From: an uncultured Megasphaera sp.
GTDB lineage: Bacteria > Bacillota > Negativicutes > Veillonellales > Megasphaeraceae
NCBI RefSeq assembly: GCF_958350005.1
Contig: NZ_CATWFF010000111.1
Coordinates: forward strand, 1-7,012
Direction: 5' to 3'
DNA length: 7,012 nucleotides
The notes under the pieces: model-generated
What the model was told of the DNA's origin: nothing
The model's database searches: none
Seen by the model: the letters and a program-made list of their open reading frames with translations, nothing else
Program-made: the position numbers and the translations under genes
In this document: positions 1 to 5,594 of the stretch, piece after piece
How positions within the stretch are numbered: the first letter of the stretch is position 1
Layout: every line of letters starts with the position of its first letter

Positions 1-7
1 AAGAGAA

Positions 8-55
8 GGCTGTAACAAAAGGAGTGAAAGAACTTATTTTGTTACAGCCCCTTTT
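8..55 (+). terminator. Hairpin terminator of an upstream unit
   Basis: A perfect 13-bp inverted repeat pairs 8-20 (GGCTGTAACAAAA) with 37-49 across a 16-nt loop. On the plus strand it is followed by CC and then TTTT at 52-55. On the minus strand the flank is TTCTCTT, so it could act in both directions. It lies before the first gene, and most likely ends a transcript entering from the left and insulates the transporter operon. The T tract is short, so an attenuator or mRNA-end stabiliser is possible. Confidence 0.6.
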
Positions 56-71
56 ATGTAAGGAAAAGTGA

Positions 72-134
72 TTGATCCTTAGTTAAAAGAAAGTACATGT
101 GATATCATTTCACATCAATGAATAACATATTGAT
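72..134 (+). promoter_or_regulatory. Candidate promoter with overlapping operator-like dyads
   Basis: An extended -10 of the form TGnTATCAT lies at 100-108, one mismatch from TATAAT; no convincing -35 is seen at 16-18 nt (TTGATC at 72-77 is too far). Dyad 1, ATGTGA-N7-TCACAT (97-115), covers this -10. Dyad 2, ATCAAT-N9-ATTGAT (114-134), would sit at the transcription start and just after it. Dyads over a -10 and +1 suit repression of the operon. Promoter and operator roles are inferred; dyad 1 resembles a CRP box but has 7 rather than 6 spacer bases. Confidence 0.35.
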
Positions 135-171
135 TTAAAATGACGCGATATCAAAAGTTTAGATGAGGTGT

Positions 172-181
172 AAAGGGAGTG
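172..181 (+). promoter_or_regulatory. Ribosome binding site fixing the GTG start at 187
   Basis: AAAGGGAGTGA places GGGAG (175-179) seven nt before GTG 187. The upstream in-frame ATG at 163 has no purine-rich site at a useful distance and would add eight residues ahead of a well-formed signal peptide. The GTG is therefore the better start. Confidence 0.75.
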
Positions 182-186
182 AGAAC

Positions 187-1266
187 GTGAAGAAATATAC
201 TGGTTTTCTTAGCGTTGCTGTTCTTCTGTGTTCTGTTGCAATGGGTGTATACGGTAGTGTGAATAGTGGTGCAAGTGAAAAAGAACAGGTTACTATTGGC
301 GTCGGCTATCAGACCGTAACGGCTCAGACCTGGGGACCGCTAATTATGAAGAATAAGGGATTTTTCGAAGAAGAGTTGCAAAAAGTCGATCCTGGTAAAC
401 AGTTTTCTATTGATTGGCAGAATGCGCAGTCTGGGCCTCCTCTTACGAATAACATGATTGCCGGTAAACTACAGTTTGCCGATATGGGTGATATGCCTGT
501 TCTGATTAATGGCGAAAAAGGGGAAATCATGCCTAATTATGATTCCGTATTTCTGGGATTTGATGGAAAAGGGAGAAGCGGAAAAAATGAGGCTATTCTG
601 GTTCCCAAAAATTCATCCATTTATTCTGTTAAAGATCTGGCAGGGAAAACTGTTGGTACTCCCATTGGATCTAGTGCTCATCGTATGCTGTTGGCAGAAT
701 TAGATGCAGCGCATATTACGGATAAGGTTGATATCGTCGGTCAGGATGCTACTGTAGGGGTCAATAATATTGCGCAGCAAAAAATCGATGCCTATGCTAT
801 TTGGGAGCCTTTCCCGACTCTGGCTGTACAGAAAGGTGTAGGCCGCATCCTCGTCGGCGGGGAAGATACGGGCATTGACTACTTGGACGGTATCGTTGCC
901 GACCGTAAATGGGTGAAAGAACATGAGGAATATACTGTAGCCTTTTTAAAAGCGCTCATTCGGGCTCATGATTTTATCAGAGAACATCCAGACGAAGCAG
1001 CAAAAATTTTTGCTAAGGAATCGGGATATTCAGAACGTGTTGCCCGGGAAATGGTAAAGGCCATTCGTTTTGATTCCGTTGTATATCAAAGAGATTTACG
1101 GACCTTGGAAGGAAGCAAAAAGTTTTTGCAGAAGTCCCATGCGATGGGTGATCTAAATGTAACGGCTTTTGTCGATGTATCGTATTTACAGAAGGCGTTT
1201 CAGGAACTGGGAAAATCCTACCCCGATGACGGTCAGCTTCAGGGAGACTGGCTGACCCAGCCCTAG
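187..1266 (+). CDS. ABC transporter substrate-binding protein, SsuA/TauA type
   Basis: Extracytoplasmic binding protein of the nitrate/sulfonate/taurine (NMT1-like) superfamily, 359 residues from GTG 187. The N-terminus MKK plus a hydrophobic stretch (about residues 5-22) is a Sec signal peptide. C15 is preceded by Leu-Leu, which does not fit a lipobox, so a soluble periplasmic protein is more likely than a lipoprotein. Family-like segments include KNKGFFEEEL after the first strand, FADMGDMPVL, the hinge-region VKDLAGKTVGTPIGSSAH, and DAYAIWEPFP in the second lobe. It is followed 15 nt later by the permease gene, so it is the first gene of the operon. The ligand cannot be read from sequence; family members bind sulfonates, nitrate, thiamine precursors, riboflavin or aromatic acids. 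The DNA is visibly more A+T-rich than the downstream genes. Confidence 0.88.
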   Translation: MKKYTGFLSVAVLLCSVAMGVYGSVNSGASEKEQVTIGVGYQTVTAQTWGPLIMKNKGFFEEELQKVDPGKQFSIDWQNAQSGPPLTNNMIAGKLQFADMGDMPVLINGEKGEIMPNYDSVFLGFDGKGRSGKNEAILVPKNSSIYSVKDLAGKTVGTPIGSSAHRMLLAELDAAHITDKVDIVGQDATVGVNNIAQQKIDAYAIWEPFPTLAVQKGVGRILVGGEDTGIDYLDGIVADRKWVKEHEEYTVAFLKALIRAHDFIREHPDEAAKIFAKESGYSERVAREMVKAIRFDSVVYQRDLRTLEGSKKFLQKSHAMGDLNVTAFVDVSYLQKAFQELGKSYPDDGQLQGDWLTQP

Positions 1267-1281
1267 AAAGGAAGATGATCT

Positions 1282-2073
1282 ATGGTGGTACAAAAACATC
1301 CCTTGTCACAGCCTTTCGTAATCCTTTGCGCAATCGTGTCGATTGCTGTCTCCATTGGTATCTGGCACTTTCTCGTCGCCTTCAATGTACAGCGACCGCT
1401 CATGTTCGGCAATTTGCCGGCGCCAGCAGACGTTCTGCAGGCAGGAATTGCCCTCCTGCAGAACAGCGAATATTATCGCCACGTCGGCTACAGCTGCCTG
1501 CGGATTCTCGTCGGCTGTGCCCTGGCTCTGCCATTAGGCGTGTTCTTCGGCCTAGTCATCGGCCTTTCCCGGCCAGGACGACTCTTTCTCCTGCCCATAT
1601 TCGAGCTGATGCGGCCTATTCCGCAGATTACGTGGATTCCCGTGTCGATCCTGCTGTTTCCAACCATTGAAGGCAGTATCGTTTTCATCACCTTTATGGG
1701 CGGCTTTTTCCCCATTCTGGTCAACACCATTGCAGGAACGCAGAACGTGGAACCGTCTCTGGTGGATGCGGCCCGGAGCATGCATGTGACAAAGTGCCAG
1801 CTCGTCCGCTATGTCTATCTTCCGTCAGCAGTGCCGGATATTCTGACAGGCCTTACGATTGGAATTGGCACGTCCTGGATGAGCGTTATTGCGGCAGAAA
1901 TGATTTCCGGCAAATATGGCATTGGCTACTTTACGTGGCAGTCTTACAATTTGATGAACTATGCCGATACGATTGTGGGCATGATTACGATCGGCGTCGT
2001 CGGCATCGTATTTTTCAGTGTCATACGTATGGTGTCAGGACGCATACTGGCATATCGGGGGATAGTGCAATGA
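1282..2073 (+). CDS. ABC transporter permease, SsuC/TauC type
   Basis: Inner-membrane permease of 263 residues, the usual length for SsuC/TauC/NrtB proteins, with about six hydrophobic segments (roughly residues 12-33, 70-94, 103-125, 131-150, 188-207, 229-250). The cytoplasmic coupling loop is at about 162-185, with DAARSMHV followed by a YLPSAVPDILTGL segment as in the EAA motif. The usual EAA-x3-G glycine appears to be His168 here. The start ATG 1282 has AAAGGAAG (1267-1274) seven nt upstream. The stop overlaps the ATPase start as ATGA, so the two are translationally coupled. It should form a homodimer with the ATPase encoded next and receive ligand from the preceding binding protein. Confidence 0.92.
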   Translation: MVVQKHPLSQPFVILCAIVSIAVSIGIWHFLVAFNVQRPLMFGNLPAPADVLQAGIALLQNSEYYRHVGYSCLRILVGCALALPLGVFFGLVIGLSRPGRLFLLPIFELMRPIPQITWIPVSILLFPTIEGSIVFITFMGGFFPILVNTIAGTQNVEPSLVDAARSMHVTKCQLVRYVYLPSAVPDILTGLTIGIGTSWMSVIAAEMISGKYGIGYFTWQSYNLMNYADTIVGMITIGVVGIVFFSVIRMVSGRILAYRGIVQ

Positions 2074-2858
2074 TTGAAGTAAAAGAATTGTCCAAGTCGT
2101 TTGCAGCCAATGACGGCACTGTAAAAAACGTGCTGCATCATATGAATGTAACCATTCAGGATAATCAGTTTGTCTGTCTTCTCGGCCCGTCAGGGTGCGG
2201 AAAAAGCACGTTCCTCCGCCTTCTTGCCGGACTGGACAGTCCTACAGAAGGGCAGGTGCTGGTCGATGGCCATCCCGTTCGGGAACCGCCGCAGCAAAGT
2301 GCTTTCGTCTTTCAGAACTACGCCCTGTTTCCCTGGATGACCGTGTTGGAAAATGTGGCTTTTGGCATGAAAATCAGCGGTGACTATACGGCTGAAGCAA
2401 GGAAGAACAGGGCAGAAAAATACCTGGCTCAGGTCTACCTGCAAGGGTATGAACATCATTACATTCATCAGCTGTCCGGCGGCATGAAGCAGCGCGTTGC
2501 CATTGCCCGGGCTCTGGCGGCAGGACCGCGTATCCTGTTTATGGATGAACCTTTTGGGGCCCTGGATACGTTTACCCGCATGGATCTGCAGAATTTGCTC
2601 AAAGAGCTGTGCAAATCGAGACAGATGACGGTACTGTTTGTTACCCATGATATTGACGAAGCCATTTACCTGGCTGATACGGTGGCGGTCATGAATACGC
2701 AGGATAAAGGAATTGGCGAATTTTTCCCTATTGATATACCGGGCGAACGGGACAGGACGAGCAGTGTGTTTAATGAATACAGAAAGAAAATTTTTGCAGC
2801 TTTTCACGTTCACAGTCCGGAAGAACAGGCGTTTCATCGTGGACTGTACGTTATTTAG
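2070..2858 (+). CDS. ABC transporter ATP-binding protein, SsuB/TauB type
   Basis: Cytoplasmic ATPase of 262 residues that powers the importer. All nucleotide-binding motifs are present: Walker A GPSGCGKST (39-47), Q-loop Gln82, signature LSGGMKQR (135-142), Walker B ILFMDEP (155-161) with Glu160, D-loop GALD (163-166), and switch His193 in VTHDIDEA. The FALFPWMTVLENV-like stretch after the Q-loop (YALFPWMTVLENV, 84-96) is typical of the SsuB/TauB/NrtC group. The frame stays open far upstream inside the permease gene, but ATG 2070 is the correct start: it begins MIEVKELSKSF as in the family and has GGGGGA (2057-2062) upstream. A 26-nt gap leads to the flavoprotein gene. Confidence 0.93.
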   Translation: MIEVKELSKSFAANDGTVKNVLHHMNVTIQDNQFVCLLGPSGCGKSTFLRLLAGLDSPTEGQVLVDGHPVREPPQQSAFVFQNYALFPWMTVLENVAFGMKISGDYTAEARKNRAEKYLAQVYLQGYEHHYIHQLSGGMKQRVAIARALAAGPRILFMDEPFGALDTFTRMDLQNLLKELCKSRQMTVLFVTHDIDEAIYLADTVAVMNTQDKGIGEFFPIDIPGERDRTSSVFNEYRKKIFAAFHVHSPEEQAFHRGLYVI

Positions 2859-2862
2859 TCGA

Positions 2863-2882
2863 AGAGAGGATGGTATTGTAGG
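2863..2882 (+). promoter_or_regulatory. Unusually spaced ribosome binding site of the flavoprotein gene
   Basis: The only good purine tract, AGAGAGGA (2863-2870), ends 14 nt before ATG 2885; a weak TAGG (2879-2882) is too close. An in-frame TAG at 2879-2881 excludes any earlier start. ATG 2885 is therefore forced, and initiation may be weak or depend on coupling to the ATPase gene. Confidence 0.4.
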
Positions 2883-2884
2883 TT

Positions 2885-4723
2885 ATGAATATACAAACCC
2901 TTCATGCTGATGTAGTAATTATTGGCGGCGGCAGTGCCGGTACCATTGCAGCCATTAAGGCCAAGGAAGCCAATCCAGAGGCAGAAGTACTGATTTTTGA
3001 CAAAGGCCCTATTGAAACGTCCGGCGCTATTGGCCGCGGCATGGATGCTCTGAATATTATGGCATCGCCTAAATACTCTACGCCGGAAGACGTGGTCGAA
3101 GCACTGACCAAGGTTTCTGAAGGCATCTTGGATCAGGAAACGGCCTATGTCTTGGGCGAAAAAGGGATTGACGTCATTAAGGATCTGGAAGATTATACGG
3201 ACAGAAAACCAGGTGATTTATTCCCTATTGATAAAGATGGCAACTATGTTACTAATTACCTTCATCCAACGGACAAACCGCTGTACCTGGCCATGGACGG
3301 CGAAGATATTAAGCGGGGCCTGGCAAAACGGGTCAAACAGCTGGGTACGCGCGTACTTGGCTATACGGCAGCAGTCAAACTGTTTACGACAGACGGAGAA
3401 GTATCCGGTGTATTTGGCTTTAATATCCGCACAGGACAGGGCTATTTCGTCCATACGCCGACAGTTATCCTTTCTGCCGGCTGCGTAGGGAAATTTGGCC
3501 TGCCCCGGGACGGATATTTATCCGGCATCTATGAATTTCCCGGCAATACAGGCGAAGCCTATGCCATGGCCTACGAAGCGGGAGCCGAGCTGGTCAATAT
3601 GGAATGCTTCCAGACCAACCTGCTCATGAAGGACTATAACGGTCCGGCCTGCGGCTACGTTGTCTATCCCCGCGGCGGGTACAGCGTAAATGCTGAAGGC
3701 AATAAGTACTGGACTCATGGCTACTGGTCTGGCGATATGTTCCTGGCTGTATGGAAAGAGTTCCAGGAAGGGCGGGGCCCGATTTACCTGAAAATGAGCG
3801 ACTTGCCGGAAGAAACGATTAACGGCCTGGAAAAAGTCCTCTGGGGGACAGAACGGACGACGCGGGGCCGGTTCCATCTGGACCGGGATGAATCGTATCA
3901 CTCCTGGGATTCTGTCGAACAGGGGCTGGAAGAAATTACGCTGTGCAGCGGCCACAGCATGTCCGGCATCAAGGTAGATAAGGATACGCATACCAGCGTT
4001 CCCGGCCTGTTTGCTGCCGGAGACTGCGCCAGCGTTCCTCATCAGTACCTGACAGGGGCCTTCGTATTTGGTGCTATTGCCGGCTATGAAGCTGTGCAGT
4101 ACGCAAAAAAACACAAGGCAAAACCAGTAGGCGTCAACCTGGAAGCCCTGGGCGATGAAATTGAAGAACCGTTAAAACGGGACGGCGGACTGACGCCGCA
4201 GGATGTGGAATTCAAGCTGCGGGCCCGTATTTCCCAGTACCTGACGCCGCCGAAAAACGACCACTTAATGGAAAAGATGCTGTGGTGGTGCGACCGTATT
4301 CGCCGGGAAGATATTCCCCGCATTGTCGTAGAAGACTACCATGATCTGGTAAAAGTTACGGAAATCAAGAGCATTCTCGTCTGCGCCGAAATGGCTGCCC
4401 GGGCCTCGCTGTTCCGTACAGAAAGCCGCTGGGGTCTGTCTCACTACCGCCTGAAGTATCCGAAGAGAGATCCCAAATGGGACCGCAAGCAGGTGGTCGT
4501 ATCGAAAGGGCGGGAACAGATGGAATTACAAGCCGTCGAAGTTCCGCCGTATCAGTGGGATTATCCGGACCGGCTGGAATATGAATATCCCCAGGTAAAG
4601 CTGGATATTGGCGAAGGTTACAAGCCGCCTAAGAATGAAAACGTCGATCCGTGGTTAGATGAGAAGTATGAACGGGAAGGATTTGAAATTCCCCGCCGCA
4701 TGGTTCCAGGAGGTAAAAAATAA
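2885..4723 (+). CDS. AprA-like FAD flavoprotein of the fumarate reductase/APS reductase superfamily
   Basis: Probable cytoplasmic oxidoreductase of 612 residues. The FAD dinucleotide fold starts at residue 8, with GGGSAG at 14-19, Asp39 ending the second strand, and SGAIGRGMDALN (46-57) matching AprA SGA-x2-G-x2-AIN. The second FAD segment is GLFAAGDCAS (374-383). His357 in SGHSMSG matches the active-site His of AprA and fumarate reductases. The helical C-terminal domain has RTESRW (511-516), as in AprA REESRY. Length and the downstream two-cluster ferredoxin place it nearer AprA than classical FrdA/SdhA. By eye, ECFQTNLLMKDYNGP (240-254) aligns with the AprA segment ENRFVPARFKDGYGP, so both AprA arginines there are replaced by hydrophobic residues. 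APS as substrate is thus doubtful. No signal peptide is seen. Electrons should pass to the ferredoxin encoded next. The substrate is unknown; the transporter context suggests the imported compound or a product of it. Confidence 0.82.
   Translation: MNIQTLHADVVIIGGGSAGTIAAIKAKEANPEAEVLIFDKGPIETSGAIGRGMDALNIMASPKYSTPEDVVEALTKVSEGILDQETAYVLGEKGIDVIKDLEDYTDRKPGDLFPIDKDGNYVTNYLHPTDKPLYLAMDGEDIKRGLAKRVKQLGTRVLGYTAAVKLFTTDGEVSGVFGFNIRTGQGYFVHTPTVILSAGCVGKFGLPRDGYLSGIYEFPGNTGEAYAMAYEAGAELVNMECFQTNLLMKDYNGPACGYVVYPRGGYSVNAEGNKYWTHGYWSGDMFLAVWKEFQEGRGPIYLKMSDLPEETINGLEKVLWGTERTTRGRFHLDRDESYHSWDSVEQGLEEITLCSGHSMSGIKVDKDTHTSVPGLFAAGDCASVPHQYLTGAFVFGAIAGYEAVQYAKKHKAKPVGVNLEALGDEIEEPLKRDGGLTPQDVEFKLRARISQYLTPPKNDHLMEKMLWWCDRIRREDIPRIVVEDYHDLVKVTEIKSILVCAEMAARASLFRTESRWGLSHYRLKYPKRDPKWDRKQVVVSKGREQMELQAVEVPPYQWDYPDRLEYEYPQVKLDIGEGYKPPKNENVDPWLDEKYEREGFEIPRRMVPGGKK
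4708..4714 (+). promoter_or_regulatory. Ribosome binding site inside the end of the flavoprotein gene
   Basis: AGGAGGT lies within the last Gly codons of the flavoprotein gene, nine nt before ATG 4723. The stop and start share a base (TAATG), so the ferredoxin is translationally coupled and probably made in step with the flavoprotein. Confidence 0.8.
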
Positions 4724-4968
4724 TGGCAAATGAAGCAAGCAGTACTCAGGTTAGCAAGAAGAAATACTATTGGATTGAACCGGATACGACACTGTGTATA
4801 TCCTGCGGGACCTGCGTGAACTATTGTCCCCGCGACGTCCTGCGGATGGGACCGGATAAGCATCCGTACATGAAATACCGCGACGACTGCTGGTACTGCG
4901 ACGTATGCACCTTCGTATGTCCCAAAGGGGCACTCAAATTAAACGAACTTCCGTATCTGATTAAATAG
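4723..4968 (+). CDS. AprB-like ferredoxin with two 4Fe-4S clusters
   Basis: Small cytoplasmic iron-sulfur protein of 81 residues. Two CxxCxxCxxxCP motifs are complete: Cys25, 28, 31, 35 (CISCGTCVNYCP) and Cys56, 59, 62, 66 (CWYCDVCTFVCP). The second, with Trp57 after its first Cys and PKGAL after it, closely resembles the AprB CWECYSCIKICPQGA segment; a Trp there lies between the clusters in APS reductase. AprB is usually about 150 residues with a long C-terminal tail clasping AprA. This protein stops some 15 residues after the last Cys, so the tail is missing. The one-base overlap with the flavoprotein gene and the AprA/AprB likeness argue for an obligate two-subunit enzyme in which this subunit relays electrons. 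The redox partner is not encoded in the window. Confidence 0.88.
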   Translation: MANEASSTQVSKKKYYWIEPDTTLCISCGTCVNYCPRDVLRMGPDKHPYMKYRDDCWYCDVCTFVCPKGALKLNELPYLIK

Positions 4969-4986
4969 ATATATGATGGCTATATG

Positions 4987-5026
4987 ACAAATCTCCCCGC
5001 ATCCAAACCGGACCGGGGAGATTTGT
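4987..5026. terminator. Bidirectional terminator between convergent operons
   Basis: A perfect 13-bp inverted repeat pairs 4987-4999 (ACAAATCTCCCCG) with 5014-5026 across a 14-nt loop, 18 nt after the ferredoxin stop and 54 nt beyond the cupin stop on the other strand. Position and symmetry fit a shared terminator. Neither side has a clear T tract, so termination could be partial. The remainder of 4969-5080 shows no gene; a perfect 10-bp palindrome CAGCCGGCTG lies at 5065-5074. Confidence 0.7.
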
Positions 5027-5080
5027 TGCTATATCATAAAGGGGAGAGGTTTTCACAACTGCTGCAGCCGGCTGTAACCA

Positions 5081-5575
5081 TCAGTTGCTGAAGTATTGCT
5101 CATCTGTTACCGGTTCCATCCAGGTCACATTTTTCCCATTCCGCATTTCTGTTAATACAAGATGAGTCATTTCTCCGTCTGGTGAAGCGCCGTGCCAGTG
5201 CTTGACGCCGGCAGGGCACCAGATCGTATCGCCAGTGTGGGCTATGGTTTTAGGCCCGCCTTCGACCTGGGTCCAGCAGGTCCCTTTTACGACGATCATG
5301 CGCTGACCGCCGGGATGGGTATGCCAGTACGTACGGGCGCCAGGTGCAAAGGTTACATAACTGCCCGTATAGGTCGTATCAGCTGTCGTTTTAAACAGGG
5401 ACTGATGATGGACTGTCCCAGTAAAGGTTTTGGATGAAGCCTGTGTTACGGCCTGATCCGGAATCATCTGGACGCCCTGGGCAGATTGCTGAAATTCAGC
5501 GGCATGAACCGTAGACAGCGCCATGAGCGGCAGCAAGGTCACTGCCAGCAGAAATAAAGCTGCTTTTGTATTCAT
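5081..5575 (-). CDS. Exported small cupin, hydroxynitrile-lyase-like
   Basis: Secreted single-domain cupin of 164 residues. A Sec signal peptide runs to about residue 25-26 (hydrophobic core 5-20, likely cut STVHA/AEF). Cupin motif 1 is G79-x5-H85-x-H87-x3-Q91-x6-G98, with Gln in place of the usual Glu. Motif 2 is G115-x5-P121-x-G123-x2-H126, then WHG. The H85/H87/Q91/H126 set, with KHWHGA and the late TWMEPVTDEQY, matches the cupin group containing the manganese hydroxynitrile lyase of Granulicella, where three His and one Gln bind the metal. Many relatives have no known substrate, so cyanohydrin activity should not be assumed. Cys100 and Cys120 could form a disulfide after export. AGGAGG (5583-5588) lies seven nt before the start. 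It is the second gene of an operon with the hydrolase, 19 nt apart. Confidence 0.85.
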   Translation of the reverse strand: MNTKAALFLLAVTLLPLMALSTVHAAEFQQSAQGVQMIPDQAVTQASSKTFTGTVHHQSLFKTTADTTYTGSYVTFAPGARTYWHTHPGGQRMIVVKGTCWTQVEGGPKTIAHTGDTIWCPAGVKHWHGASPDGEMTHLVLTEMRNGKNVTWMEPVTDEQYFSN

Positions 5576-5594
5576 ACGAATTCCTCCTGTCGGA

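Noticed and set aside
98..114. CRP/FNR-type site TGTGA...TCACA
   Set aside because: The half sites match CRP but the spacer is 7 instead of 6 bases and CRP control is not expected to be recognisable this way in this lineage; kept only as an unassigned dyad.
163..186. ATG at 163 as start of the binding protein
   Set aside because: It has no ribosome site and puts eight polar residues ahead of the MKK signal peptide; GTG 187 has a good site.
1794..2069. 92-codon in-frame upstream extension of the ATPase
   Set aside because: It lies wholly inside the permease gene in another frame, has no family resemblance, and ATG 2070 has its own ribosome site and a family-like N-terminus.
2190..2837. Long open frame antisense to the ATPase gene
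   Set aside because: It is a shadow of a fully motif-supported ATPase, with no ribosome site or recognisable domain.
5070..5078. GGCTGTAAC shared with the hairpin arm at 8-16
   Set aside because: Nine bases in common with no further similarity is within chance for this window.
5056..5087. CAACTG...CAGTTG arms around the palindrome CAGCCGGCTG
   Set aside because: The arms are only 6 bp, the inner palindrome has no loop, and there is no T run; too weak for a terminator beside the stronger hairpin at 4987-5026.
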